Source: an uncultured Burkholderiales bacterium
GTDB taxonomy: Bacteria; Pseudomonadota; Gammaproteobacteria; Burkholderiales; Burkholderiaceae_C
Direction of reading: 5' to 3'
Length of the DNA: 64,000 nt
Assembly (NCBI GenBank): GCA_903822825.1
Contig: CAIJQQ010000049.1
Span: 1 to 64,000 of the forward strand
Below are positions 1 through 8,767 of the stretch, in pieces. How positions within the stretch are numbered: the stretch's first letter is position 1; the number at the start of each line of letters is the position of its first letter. The notes below the pieces were generated by a model that was given only the letters and a program-made list of their open reading frames with translations, was not told where the DNA came from and did no database searches. Position numbers and translations under genes: made by a program.

Positions 1-290
1 AGGCACTGGAGGAACGTCCGGACTGCACAGGACAGCGCAGGAGGTAACACCTCTCCACCGTGAGGTGAGGATCAGAGCAACAGAGACGAGTCGGACCGGG
101 GCAACCCGGTTCGGGTGAAACGGGCAATCTCTGCGCGCAGCAATACCAAGTAGGCACACGTTGATCTGGCTCCGGAGAGTGTGCGGGTAGGTAGCATCGA
201 GCCGGGTGGGCGACCCCCGGCCCAGAGTAATGGCGGTCACGCAGCGGGCAACCGTTGTGCACAGAATCCGGCTTATCGGCGAGCTTCACA
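1..290 (+). ncRNA. rnpB: RNase P RNA (class A), 5' end missing
   Basis: This is the catalytic RNA of RNase P, which trims the 5' leader from tRNA precursors. The window opens inside the gene: the conserved region near base 4 (ggaggaacgtccgg) corresponds to the first conserved box of bacterial class A RNase P RNA, so the first helices lie upstream of the window. Near the 3' end, bases 260-281 (acagaatccggcttatcggc) match the universally conserved closing segment, which pairs back toward the 5' part. The 3' end at about 290 is estimated from the E. coli RNA ending a few bases after this segment. A strong hairpin terminator follows at 303-334. Identification is confident; both exact ends are approximate. 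Confidence 0.95.
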
Positions 291-302
291 CTTTATTTAG
301 GC

Positions 303-334
303 ATCAAAAAACCCGCCTCTGCGGGTTTTTTGAT
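303..334. terminator. Bidirectional intrinsic terminator after rnpB
   Basis: The sequence is a near-perfect inverted repeat: atcaaaaaacccgc, a four-base loop (ctct), then gcgggttttttgat. On the plus strand it gives a GC stem followed by six U residues and ends rnpB. On the minus strand it does the same for the Rrf2-type gene that ends at 364. Confidence 0.92.
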
Positions 335-363
335 GGAAGCGCCAGCTGTTCAGCCGCAGAGAA

Positions 364-888
364 TCAGCCTCGCGAGGGCATCAGGCTGCCCGCCAATGCG
401 AACACCGAATTAGGCGCTGTGATCTTCATGGGGGCGGCTTTGGGCTTGGCAAAAACACCGCGTTTGATCGATGGCTGAGGCGCAGGCTCCACGGCCACGC
501 CTTTGGCGCGCTGCTCGGACACCAACTGGCGCAGGCTGATCGACTGCAGGTGCGCGAGCATCTTGTCGTTCAGGCTGGCCCACAGCTCGCTGTTCATCCA
601 GCCGCCTTCTGCAGCCAGTTCTTCGGCAGAGGGCGCATCCACCGCGGCCACAATGTCAGCCATCGTGATTTTGTCGGCGTTGCGGGCCAGTGAATAGCCG
701 CCACCCGGTCCACGCGTGCTTTCTACAAGCGCTTGCTGACGCAGTTTGCTGAAAAGCTGCTCCAGGTAGGACAGCGAAATCTGGTGGCGATCGCTGATGG
801 CGGCCAAAGACACGGGGCCACGGTCTTCCCGCAGCGCCACGTCGATCATGGCGGTGACTGCAAATCGGCTTTTGGTGCTCAAACGCAT
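364..888 (-). CDS. Rrf2-family regulator, IscR-like but without the cluster cysteines
   Basis: This 174-residue protein is an Rrf2-family transcription factor. Its N-terminal winged helix closely follows IscR: MRLSTKSRFAVTAM at the start, then SLSYLEQLFSKLR and the GPGGGYSLAR wing at about residues 60-70. IscR senses [2Fe-2S] through three cysteines and a histidine at about residues 92-107. In this protein the matching stretch (about 88-110, AEELAAEGGWMNSELW) has no cysteine, and the whole protein has none. DNA binding is therefore expected to be cluster-independent (inference), as in apo-IscR. The isc operon is not adjacent, so this may be a paralogue. The C-terminal 40 residues are basic and proline-rich. 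The start has a good ribosome site (aaggaga) just before the ATG at 888. Confidence 0.85.
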   Translation of the reverse strand: MRLSTKSRFAVTAMIDVALREDRGPVSLAAISDRHQISLSYLEQLFSKLRQQALVESTRGPGGGYSLARNADKITMADIVAAVDAPSAEELAAEGGWMNSELWASLNDKMLAHLQSISLRQLVSEQRAKGVAVEPAPQPSIKRGVFAKPKAAPMKITAPNSVFALAGSLMPSRG

Positions 889-1090
889 GGTGATCTCCTT
901 GAAGCGTTCATTGGTCTGCCTCTGATTGAGAGGGACTGTCTCCCTGAATGCCTTGTGGGCATCGAAGTTTACAGATACAACATTTTCTCAGACTGCAGAC
1001 TAAATTGGGATGATTTGAGGCATTTCAAGGGTAAATCCCCTGTGTCAATTGTTGCAAAGAGTAATGTCTCTGCAGATCTGTGCGGGCGCT

Positions 1091-1780
1091 TCAGAACCGT
1101 TCGCCCTGCTCAAGGGCCCGCCACTCGCCCGCGGCCAGGGGGGCAAGGCTCAGGCGGCCAATGCGTTGGCGTCGCAACTCATTGAGCGGCAACTGCTCTG
1201 CCAGCCATTGCGCAAAACCACTGCCTTGAGCCGCTTTGCCAGCAACGCGCAGCACGGCCTGGGCGTCGGTCTGGTGGTTCAGGCTGACGCGAAAGCCAGT
1301 GAACTGCATTTTCTTCAAGGTGTCGGGCTGCACGATGCCACTCACGGTGGCCAGCCACTCTTGCTCCATGGGCGCGCGCGGGTCTTGCAGGTGCCGCAAG
1401 ATCCCGATGTCTTCCGAAAACACACACATACCGCTTGCTCCTTGGGGCAAGGGCACCGCCGCCAGCATCCGGGCCAGACGCTCTGGCCGCCACAAGGGGT
1501 TGGCCTGGCTGCGAAACGTGGACTGGAGCGCTGCCAAGGTGAGGGGCGGGGCACCCGGACTTTGGTGCGCCAAGATCGTCAAGGCATGCATGGCTGTGTG
1601 TTGCGCCAGTCGGTCCACCTGCACGGACTCGTTTTGCACGCGCCGGGCGGGCTCGGTCACCACATGGCCATCGATTTGCACAGCGCCTGCAAAGATCAGC
1701 GCTTCGGCTTCGCGGCGGGAGCAGCCCTGGTCCGAGGCGACCCGTTTGGCCAAACGCACGCCCTCACCGGTGCTGTTCAT
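1091..1780 (-). CDS. S4-domain protein, pseudouridine-synthase-like without the catalytic motif
   Basis: This 229-residue protein begins with an S4 RNA-binding domain (about residues 8-55, including CSRREAEALI and AGAVQIDG). The rest resembles the RsuA/RluB/RluF pseudouridine synthases in layout: SEDIGILRHLQDPR and EQEWLATVSG match the stretches that follow the active site and the K-Y-V segment in that family. The catalytic signature GRLDxxTxG, with its essential aspartate, is not visible where it should lie (about residues 100-125). I therefore expect RNA binding but doubt catalysis. The stop codon of the upstream Nudix/MBL gene overlaps this gene's ATG (ATGA), so the two are co-transcribed. 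A divergent but active enzyme remains possible. Confidence 0.72.
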   Translation of the reverse strand: MNSTGEGVRLAKRVASDQGCSRREAEALIFAGAVQIDGHVVTEPARRVQNESVQVDRLAQHTAMHALTILAHQSPGAPPLTLAALQSTFRSQANPLWRPERLARMLAAVPLPQGASGMCVFSEDIGILRHLQDPRAPMEQEWLATVSGIVQPDTLKKMQFTGFRVSLNHQTDAQAVLRVAGKAAQGSGFAQWLAEQLPLNELRRQRIGRLSLAPLAAGEWRALEQGERF

Positions 1781-3411
1781 GCGTTCGCACTTTCGCGGAT
1801 GTGGTCAACATGGGCCTGCAGCGACCGCGCTGCCACCGGCCACAGGCGGGGGGAAACATCGTCATAGGCTTTTTCGACCCAATCCTGAAGAGAGCCTTGT
1901 GGCATGGCTTGCATGGCAGCGGCGATTTTGGCTTCGCGCTTGAGGCGGTGGGCCTTCAGCTGCGTGATGGCTTGCTTGGCAAACCCGAGTACGTGTCCAT
2001 GCGCGGGCAGGATGAATTCGATGGCGAGCGTGTCGCAGGCTGCAGCCAGTTTGTCGAGCGACGCGAGGTAGTCGCCCATGTGCCCATCGGGCGGGTCGAT
2101 CACAGTGGTGCTGCCGTTGAGCACATGGTCACCTGAGAACAGCAAGCCGTCCTCCTCAAGCACCAGGCAGGCATGGTTGGCGGCATGTCCCGGTGTGTGA
2201 ACAACCCGCAGGGTGTGTGACACACCTGCACCTTCGAGCACCAGCCGCTCTCCATCGGCCAGTTCATGGTCGGGCATGAATTGGCTGTTGGCCCGTGCGG
2301 TCGGGCGCGAGGCCAAACCCAAAATCGGCGGCTTGCCGTCGCAAAGGGCCTGCAGCGGGGCTGCACCAGGTGAATGGTCGGGGTGTGAATGGGTGCAAAC
2401 GATGAAGCGGATCTGCCCACCCGCAGCGCGCCACAGGCGCTCCAAGTGGGCGGGGTCAGCCGGTCCGGGGTCTATGACGATGAAGCCGGTGTGCGGATCA
2501 CCCACCAGGTAGCTGTTGGTGCCAGGGCCGGTCATCACGCCGGGGTTGGGCGCGGTCAGGCGCTGCACGTTCTTGAGCAAGGTGACGGCTTGCTCGCTTT
2601 GCCAGTCCAGGTGGTGCACGATCTGCCCATCGGGGCTGACCAAGGCCAATTCGCCAAAGGCAGGTTCGTGCTCCATGCAGCGAACCTCTCTCCCAGCCAG
2701 CCAGCCGCCACGCGGGCAACTGGTCCACAAAGGCATTTCGTTGGCAGCGCAAGCGGCCAGCACCTCATCGACCGTTTTGAATGCCTGCAGTCGCTCGAGC
2801 GTGCGGATCGTCGGAAAGATGATGAAAAACTGGCCCGCGCCATGGCGCGCCAGAGCATCTTGCGGGCGCACCCAGACCGGCTCGAACTGCTCTGATTCGT
2901 CGGCCACTGGCGTTTGCCCTTCGGGCATGCGGGCCACCAGAAAAGGCACATCAAAGCGGCGCGGCAAATCGCGGTCGGTGATCCAGTGCGCCAGAATGAA
3001 CACCTGGTCGGCCGCCAAGTGCAGGCCTCGTGCGGCGCATTGCGCTGCAAAGGGGGCTTTGCGGTCGAGCGCCGCGATGTCTGCTTCACCGGCCCAGCGG
3101 CCATCGGTGTGGCGCGCAAACAGCACACCCAGCTCCTCGAAGCTTTCGCGGATCGCGGCGATGGCTTGCGTCAGGTGAAGGTCGTTTTGCCCGATGCGGC
3201 GGTTGGCTTGGGGGTGAGCCGCCGCGTCGGCCGCGTCCACCCCGCCGCCTGGAAAAACATAGGCGCCTGGCGCAAAGCTGGCCGTCATCGAGCGGCGCGT
3301 CATCAACACTTGCAGGCCATCGGGCCCGTCGCGCAAGAGCAAAACAGTGGCGGCCGGGCGCAAGGCCACGGGTTCGCGTTGGGGGTGCAGGAGTTGGGTA
3401 GGTCGGACCAT
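1777..3411 (-). CDS. Nudix hydrolase / metallo-beta-lactamase-fold fusion protein
   Basis: This 544-residue protein joins two hydrolases. Residues about 15-215 form a Nudix domain of the NUDT7/NUDT19 kind: [10 protein letters not shown] is followed, after an insertion, by the [10 protein letters not shown] half of the Nudix box. Residues about 265-480 form a metallo-beta-lactamase fold with THSHPDHS (HxHxDH), HTPGHAANH, a metal-bridging aspartate in FSGDHVL, and LPAHGHV; this half resembles LACTB2. A short helical tail (about 490-540) resembles the winged-helix end of LACTB2 proteins. Substrates are not known; a CoA or nucleotide diphosphate for the first half and an RNA or thioester for the second are only guesses. 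A -10-like hexamer (cataat) ends five bases before the ATG. Confidence 0.88.
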   Translation of the reverse strand: MVRPTQLLHPQREPVALRPAATVLLLRDGPDGLQVLMTRRSMTASFAPGAYVFPGGGVDAADAAAHPQANRRIGQNDLHLTQAIAAIRESFEELGVLFARHTDGRWAGEADIAALDRKAPFAAQCAARGLHLAADQVFILAHWITDRDLPRRFDVPFLVARMPEGQTPVADESEQFEPVWVRPQDALARHGAGQFFIIFPTIRTLERLQAFKTVDEVLAACAANEMPLWTSCPRGGWLAGREVRCMEHEPAFGELALVSPDGQIVHHLDWQSEQAVTLLKNVQRLTAPNPGVMTGPGTNSYLVGDPHTGFIVIDPGPADPAHLERLWRAAGGQIRFIVCTHSHPDHSPGAAPLQALCDGKPPILGLASRPTARANSQFMPDHELADGERLVLEGAGVSHTLRVVHTPGHAANHACLVLEEDGLLFSGDHVLNGSTTVIDPPDGHMGDYLASLDKLAAACDTLAIEFILPAHGHVLGFAKQAITQLKAHRLKREAKIAAAMQAMPQGSLQDWVEKAYDDVSPRLWPVAARSLQAHVDHIRESANA

Positions 3412-3448
3412 GCACCATTATGATTGGCCTTCCAGTGATAATCCATCC
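3412..3448. promoter_or_regulatory. Compact divergent promoter, Nudix/MBL gene and dapF
   Basis: Only 37 bases separate the two divergent start codons. On the plus strand gataat (3437-3442) lies six bases before the dapF ATG. On the minus strand cataat (complement of 3417-3422) lies five bases before the other ATG. At those distances transcription would begin at or next to the start codon, so both mRNAs are predicted to be leaderless. Neither gene has a clear Shine-Dalgarno sequence. Confidence 0.5.
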
Positions 3449-4315
3449 ATGCGAATTCGCTTCACCAAAATGCAGGGCGCTGGCAACGATTTTGTCGTGC
3501 TGGACGAAACCCGCCGCCTTCTGGGCCTGAACTCAGCGCAGTACCGTTTTCTGGCCGACCGCCACTTTGGTGTGGGCGCCGACCAGATCCTAAGCGTGCG
3601 CCCCTCGCCTCGCGTCGGCTTGGACTTTGAATACGTGATCCACAACGCCGACGGTGGCGAAGTCGAGCACTGCGGCAACGGCGCGCGCTGCTTTGTGCGC
3701 TACGTATGCGACAAAGGCCTGACCGACAAGCGCACCGTGCGCGTCAAGGTGCAGCAAGGCGAGATCGAACTGCACATGAACCCCGATGGCCGCGTGACAG
3801 TCAACATGGGCCCGCCCGTGTTCGAATGGGAGCGAGTGCCCTTTACCCCCATTGGCCTCGTCAGCGACCAGGTCAACGGCTGGCCTGTGTTTGACCTCCC
3901 GCTGGGTGACCAGGGCGTTGTCCGGATAGGGGTGGTCTCCATGGGCAACCCGCACGCTGTGCAGCGCGTGCATAACGTGGACACCGCCCCGGTGCTGACG
4001 CAAGGCCCTTTGATTGAAAACCACCCGGCCTTTCCCAAGCGTGTGAATGCGGGCTTCATGCAGATCGTCTCGCGCAGCCAGATCCGTTTGCGCGTGTTCG
4101 AGCGCGGCTCGGGCGAAACCCTGGCCTGCGGCACGGGCGCTTGTGCGGCCGTGGTGGCAGGCATTCGACAGGGCTGGCTGGACAGCCGGGTCGATGTGCA
4201 AACCCACGGCGGCATGCTCAGCATCGAGTGGGCCGGCCAGGCCGACAGCCCGGTGTTGATGACTGGCCCGGCGACTTCCGTTTTCGACGGCGAAATCGAC
4301 ATTCCTGAACTTTAA
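3449..4315 (+). CDS. dapF: Diaminopimelate epimerase
   Basis: The 288-residue enzyme converts LL- to meso-diaminopimelate, the last shared step before lysine and the residue that MurE adds to the wall peptide. It starts [17 protein letters not shown], the typical DapF beginning. The two catalytic cysteines sit in [10 protein letters not shown] (about residue 74) and LACGTGACA (about residue 227). The open frame extends further upstream, but the ATG at 3449 fits the family start and has a -10-like hexamer (gataat) six bases before it. It is followed after 22 bases by a DUF484 gene and then xerC, a conserved order in this group. Its product feeds the murE gene about 10 kb downstream. Confidence 0.96.
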   Translation: MRIRFTKMQGAGNDFVVLDETRRLLGLNSAQYRFLADRHFGVGADQILSVRPSPRVGLDFEYVIHNADGGEVEHCGNGARCFVRYVCDKGLTDKRTVRVKVQQGEIELHMNPDGRVTVNMGPPVFEWERVPFTPIGLVSDQVNGWPVFDLPLGDQGVVRIGVVSMGNPHAVQRVHNVDTAPVLTQGPLIENHPAFPKRVNAGFMQIVSRSQIRLRVFERGSGETLACGTGACAAVVAGIRQGWLDSRVDVQTHGGMLSIEWAGQADSPVLMTGPATSVFDGEIDIPEL

Positions 4316-4337
4316 GACGCATTGAGGACCTGACAGC

Positions 4338-5027
4338 ATGACGCCACAAACCCCCATGGCCCCGATCACCGAAGACGACATCGCGGACTACCTGGTCAAC
4401 ACGCCCGACTTCTTTGAGCGCCACGCTTCTCTCTTGGCGGCGGTGCAGCTGACGCACCCGCAAAGCCACCGCGCCGTGAGCCTGCAAGAGCGCCAAGCGC
4501 AGATGTTGCGCGACAAGATCAAGTCGCTCGAGCACCGCATCATGGACATGATCCGGCACGGCAACGAAAACATGATCTTGTCTGACAAGCTGCACCGTTG
4601 GGCTTGTGACCTGCTGGCCGCGCGCGCTCACGAGATGGCTGCGTTCGCGGTTGACAACATCCGCGAACTCTTTCAGGTGCCCCAAGTGGCGCTGCGTTTG
4701 TGGGGATTGGACCAAGCGCATGCCCAGGCCGCATACGCCCAGGGCGTGACGGATGCCGTGCGCGAACAGACCGCTGCCCTGCAGACGCCCTACGTGGGGG
4801 CCAACAACGGCGTTGATGCTGTGCAATGGTTGGACCAGCCCACACAGGCCGCGTCGCTCGCACTGATGGCCTTGCGCGCCGCCCCCGGCCAGCCCGCTTT
4901 TGGCCTGTTGGTGCTGGCCTCGCCCGATGCCCAGCGGTTCAACAGCCAGATGGGCACCGAACTGCTCGAGCGCTTGGCCGAGCTTGCCGGGGCGGCGCTG
5001 TCGGTGCTGCGCGCGCCACAGGTCTGA
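4338..5027 (+). CDS. DUF484 family protein
   Basis: This 229-residue protein belongs to DUF484, a GAF-like family commonly placed between dapF and xerC in proteobacteria. The typical beginning is visible: IADYLVNTPDFFERH, then the segment HRAVSLQERQ and a predicted helix QAQMLRDKIKSLEHRIMDMI (about residues 50-75) before the GAF-like part. Its biochemical role is not established. Its stop overlaps the ATG of xerC by one base (TGATG), so the two proteins are translationally linked. A ribosome site (gagg) precedes the ATG. Confidence 0.9.
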   Translation: MTPQTPMAPITEDDIADYLVNTPDFFERHASLLAAVQLTHPQSHRAVSLQERQAQMLRDKIKSLEHRIMDMIRHGNENMILSDKLHRWACDLLAARAHEMAAFAVDNIRELFQVPQVALRLWGLDQAHAQAAYAQGVTDAVREQTAALQTPYVGANNGVDAVQWLDQPTQAASLALMALRAAPGQPAFGLLVLASPDAQRFNSQMGTELLERLAELAGAALSVLRAPQV

Positions 5028-6052
5028 TGTACGGAGGCGTTGGCTTGAACGACGCAAAAACCCCCTTGCCCAGCCATTTGGCCTGCATGCCGCTTGACCC
5101 GCTGGCCTTGCGCTATCTGGACCACGTGCGTTTTGAAAAACGCTTGGCCGAGCGCACCTGCACCCTTTACCGATTGGACTTGGAGCGACTGAGCGCGCTG
5201 GCCGCTCAAGCCCAAGTGGTGCTGGTCGAAGTGCAGCCCACCCACATCCGCCGCTGGGTGGCGCAGATGCACAGCGCGGGGCGCAGTGGGCGGGGCATTG
5301 CCCTGATCCTCTCGGGCTGGCGCGGCTTTTACACCTGGTTGGGACGCGAAGGGCGCATCAGCAGCAACCCCGTGCAAAGTGTGCGCACGCCCAAAGTGGC
5401 CAAGCCCCTGCCCAAGGCGCTGGGCGTGGACGAGGCAGTGCAACTGGCCGATCACCAAGAGGCGCAAGACGACCCATGGCTCGAAGCCCGCGATGCGGCC
5501 ATGGTGGAGTTGCTCTATGGTTGCGGCCTGCGTGTGGGCGAGCTGACGGGCCTGGACGTGGTGGCCAGCGATGCCGCGCTCAAACAAGGGCGCGGCTGGG
5601 TGGATTTGCTTGCGGCCGAGGTGCAGGTGCAAGGCAAGGGCGGTAAGCGCCGCTCCTTGCCTTTGGGCGTGCAAGCTTTGGCCGCGATTGAGCGCTGGCT
5701 GGCCGTGCGCAGCCAAGTCATGGGCGTGCTCAGCGTGCCCGAAACGGGCGCGTCGAGCGCTTCGCTGGCGCTGTTTCCCGGGCGGCATGGCACGCGGCTG
5801 ACGGCGCAGTCCATTTGGCAACGGCTCAAGCGACGCAGCCTGTTGGCCGGCCTCGCCACCCCGGTGCACCCGCACATGCTGCGCCACTCGTTTGCGAGCC
5901 ACGTACTGCAGTCGAGCGGCGACCTGCGCGCCGTTCAAGAGTTGCTGGGCCACGCCAATATCACTACGACACAGGTCTACACCCGGTTGGATTTTCAACA
6001 TCTGGCCAAGGCCTACGACGCGGCGCACCCCCGTGCCAAACGCAAAACCTGA
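5027..6052 (+). CDS. xerC: Tyrosine recombinase XerC
   Basis: The 341-residue enzyme acts with XerD at the dif site to resolve chromosome dimers at division. An N-terminal core-binding (SAM-like) domain spans about residues 25-110. The catalytic domain shows the full set: Arg in GCGLRVGELTGLD, Lys in the beta-turn GKGGKRR, HPHMLRHSFA (His-x-x-Arg), LLGHANI (His), and the nucleophile Tyr in TTQVYTRLDF near residue 323. The ATG at 5027 overlaps the DUF484 stop; the longer upstream frame lies inside DUF484 and is not used. The gap of 100 bases to rlmI ends the unit. Confidence 0.95.
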   Translation: MYGGVGLNDAKTPLPSHLACMPLDPLALRYLDHVRFEKRLAERTCTLYRLDLERLSALAAQAQVVLVEVQPTHIRRWVAQMHSAGRSGRGIALILSGWRGFYTWLGREGRISSNPVQSVRTPKVAKPLPKALGVDEAVQLADHQEAQDDPWLEARDAAMVELLYGCGLRVGELTGLDVVASDAALKQGRGWVDLLAAEVQVQGKGGKRRSLPLGVQALAAIERWLAVRSQVMGVLSVPETGASSASLALFPGRHGTRLTAQSIWQRLKRRSLLAGLATPVHPHMLRHSFASHVLQSSGDLRAVQELLGHANITTTQVYTRLDFQHLAKAYDAAHPRAKRKT

Positions 6053-6152
6053 TTTTGCGGGTCGCCAAGTCGGGGCCTCACCCTCGGAGCCCCCTCTGGG
6101 TGGTGTCTGAATGGGTGAACGTGCGCGAACGCACTCAACGACAATACCCTTC

Positions 6153-7334
6153 ATGAAAATCATCCGACTCAAAGAAGGCAAGGAACGCTCCTTGCTGCGC
6201 CGTCACCCTTGGGTGTTTGACTCCGCCATCGCCAAAGGCAGCGCAGATGCCGGCGAGACGGTGCGCATCGAGTCGTCTGCCGGGCAGTTTTTGGGTTGGG
6301 CCGCATTCAGCCCCAGCTCGCGCATCAAGGTGCGCGTTTGGAGTTTTGATGAAGGCGAGCGCATCGATGACGCGTTCATTCAGACGCGCATCGCGCAGGC
6401 GGTGGCGGCCCGCCGCTGGTTCGACATCCAAAGCGATGGCATGCGCCTGGTGCACGGGGAGTCGGACGGTTTGCCCGGCCTGATCGTGGACCGCTATGGC
6501 GACACCCTGGTGGCGCAGTTCACCAGCTGCGGCACCGAGCGGTTCAAGTCGGTGATTGCCGATGCTTTGATCCAAATCACGGGCCTTTCGCGCCTGTATG
6601 AGCGCTCGGATGCCAGCGTGCGCAGCCTCGAAGGTTTGAGCGAAGTCACCGGCTGGCTGCGCGGCGCAGGCCCCACGGACATCACCATCCGCGAGCACGA
6701 TTGGCAACTGTCACTGGATGTGGCCACGGGCCACAAGACGGGCTTTTACCTGGACCAACGTGACAGCCGCCAGCGCTTTGCGCAGCACACGCGCCACCGC
6801 CAGTTTGGCAAGGTGCTCAACTGCTACTGCTACACCGGGGGCTTCACCATCGCGGCCCTGTCGGGCGGGGCGGGGCATGTCACATCGATCGACTCGTCCG
6901 GCCCCGCACTCGAGCGCGCGGCTGCCCATGTCAAGCTCAATGGCTTTGACGCCTCCCGCACCCGCTTCATGGACGCCGACGTGAACGCCAGCCTGCGCGC
7001 CTTCATTGAGGCGGGCGAGACCTTCGATGCCATCGTGCTGGACCCCCCCAAATTCGCGCCCACTGCCGCGCATGCGGACCGCGCCGCCCGCGCCTACAAG
7101 GACATCAACCGCTTGGCCTTGAAGTTGCTGGTGCCCGGTGGAGAGCTGTTCACCTACTCGTGTTCTGGCGGCATCAGCGCCGACCTGTTTCACAAGATCG
7201 TGGCCTCTGCGGGCACCGATGCCGGGGTGGACGGCTACATCAGCGAACGCCTGCAAGGGGCACCGGATCACCCGATGACAGTGAATTTCCCCGAGGGGGA
7301 GTACCTCAAAGGTCTGGTGGTGGTGCGCAAGTGA
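6153..7334 (+). CDS. rlmI: 23S rRNA (cytosine-5)-methyltransferase RlmI-like
   Basis: This 393-residue protein has the two-domain form of RlmI, which makes m5C1962 in 23S rRNA. An N-terminal PUA domain (about 1-75) begins MKIIRLKEGKERSLLRRHPWVF. The SAM-binding Rossmann domain follows, with GHKTGFYLDQRDSR, NCYCYTGGFTIAA (motif I region), LDPPKFAPTA (motif IV, DPPK) and TYSCSGG (motif VI region with the cysteine). The ATG at 6153 is chosen over the longer frame because PUA homology begins there. A -10-like hexamer (gacaat) ends seven bases before it and there is no clear Shine-Dalgarno sequence, so the mRNA may be leaderless. Confidence 0.92.
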   Translation: MKIIRLKEGKERSLLRRHPWVFDSAIAKGSADAGETVRIESSAGQFLGWAAFSPSSRIKVRVWSFDEGERIDDAFIQTRIAQAVAARRWFDIQSDGMRLVHGESDGLPGLIVDRYGDTLVAQFTSCGTERFKSVIADALIQITGLSRLYERSDASVRSLEGLSEVTGWLRGAGPTDITIREHDWQLSLDVATGHKTGFYLDQRDSRQRFAQHTRHRQFGKVLNCYCYTGGFTIAALSGGAGHVTSIDSSGPALERAAAHVKLNGFDASRTRFMDADVNASLRAFIEAGETFDAIVLDPPKFAPTAAHADRAARAYKDINRLALKLLVPGGELFTYSCSGGISADLFHKIVASAGTDAGVDGYISERLQGAPDHPMTVNFPEGEYLKGLVVVRK

Positions 7335-7427
7335 GGGCGATGTCGCTCCCTTGATCTTCCGGCCAAGGTTTGAATAGCCCGATACACTCCCCACCTCATT
7401 TGTTTCGATGATTTCTTGGAGACCTTC

Positions 7428-8540
7428 ATGGCCTTGATTCCTGTCACCATCCTCACCGGCTTTTTGGGTTCGGGCAAAACCACGCTGCTCAAGCGGGTGC
7501 TGACCGAGGCCCATGGCCAGAAGATTGCCATCATCGAAAACGAGTTTGGCGAGGAAAACATCGACAACGACATCCTGGTGTCTGAGACGGACGAGCAGAT
7601 CATCCAGATGAGCAACGGCTGCATCTGCTGCACCATCCGGGAAGACCTGCGGGCCACGCTGCAACTGCTGGCCGCCAAGCGCCGCAAGGGCCTTTTGAAC
7701 TTTGAGCGCGTGGTGATCGAAACCACGGGCTTGGCCGATCCTGGCCCCGTGGCTCAGACCTTCTTCATGGACGACGAGATCGCTGAGTGCTACCTTCTTG
7801 ACTCGATCCTGACCCTGGTGGATGCCAAACACGCCAGCCAACAACTCAACGACCGCGTGGAGGCGCAGCGTCAGGTGGGCTTTGCCGATCAAATTTTCAT
7901 CAGCAAAGCCGATTTGGTGTCGCCCCAGGCGCTGGACGCGCTGCAGCACCGCCTCAAACACATGAACCCGCGAGCCCCACAAAAGGTGGTGCACTTTGGC
8001 GAAGTGGCTTTGGCGGAGGTGTTCGACCTCAAGGGCTTCAACCTGAACGCCAAGCTCGACATCGACCCGGACTTCCTGAGCGATGACGGCCACGACCACC
8101 TTGACCATGCGCACGGTGAGCATTGTGATCACCCCTCGCATCAACACGACAAGGCCCCTGCGCATGACCACGCGCACGATGAGCACTGCAATCACCCCTC
8201 GCATGACCATGGGCATGCCCATCACCATCATCACGACGACGACGTCAAAAGCTTTGTGTTCAAGTCAGAACGCGCGTTCGATCCAGCCAAGCTGGAAGAT
8301 TTTCTTGGGGCCATCGTCAACATCTATGGCCCCAAAATGCTGCGTTACAAAGGCGTGTTGAACATGCGCGGCACCGAGCGCAAAGTCATTTTTCAGGGGG
8401 TACACCAACTCATGGGCAGCGACTTGGGCCCCATGTGGGCCGATGGCGAAGTGAAAATGAGCAAGATGGTATTCATTGGCATCGATTTGCCCAAAGACAT
8501 CCTCATGCAGGGCCTGGAGCAGTGCCTGGTGGCGGCCTGA
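7428..8540 (+). CDS. CobW/G3E-family GTPase, putative zinc chaperone
   Basis: The 370-residue protein is a G3E GTPase of the CobW/YjiA/ZNG1 family, which delivers metal ions to proteins. It has Walker A GFLGSGKTTLL (about residues 9-19), the metal-binding CxCC motif in GCICCTIRED (about residue 66), ISKADLV as the base-recognition motif, and a C-terminal CobW domain from about residue 280. Between the domains (about 215-268) is a very histidine-rich stretch with many DHxHDxH units ending in five consecutive histidines, a likely metal store or sensor. The ATG at 7428 follows a ggaga ribosome site. dksA lies 227 bases downstream; G3E/DksA neighbourhoods are known from zinc-limitation regulons, but no Zur box was seen here. 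Confidence 0.88.
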   Translation: MALIPVTILTGFLGSGKTTLLKRVLTEAHGQKIAIIENEFGEENIDNDILVSETDEQIIQMSNGCICCTIREDLRATLQLLAAKRRKGLLNFERVVIETTGLADPGPVAQTFFMDDEIAECYLLDSILTLVDAKHASQQLNDRVEAQRQVGFADQIFISKADLVSPQALDALQHRLKHMNPRAPQKVVHFGEVALAEVFDLKGFNLNAKLDIDPDFLSDDGHDHLDHAHGEHCDHPSHQHDKAPAHDHAHDEHCNHPSHDHGHAHHHHHDDDVKSFVFKSERAFDPAKLEDFLGAIVNIYGPKMLRYKGVLNMRGTERKVIFQGVHQLMGSDLGPMWADGEVKMSKMVFIGIDLPKDILMQGLEQCLVAA

Positions 8541-8767
8541 AAACCATTCTTTTTCTCATATGGTGCGTTTAATCCGCCTCATGCGTGAATTTGGCAGTTT
8601 CAGTCGCTACAATCGCCGGCCTGACGACCGCCCTTTTGGGTGGGCGACAAATCCCAGAAGGTCATCCAACAGGCTGACCTGATGCAGATGAACAGGATCC
8701 CGGATCAACTGCCACATTCGATGGCAGGATTTCAGGGTCTTCCCGCAACACGGCTAGGAGACAAGAC

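Noticed and set aside
6061-6110. Possible terminator after xerC
   Set aside because: Only a loose GC-rich pairing without a U run was found.
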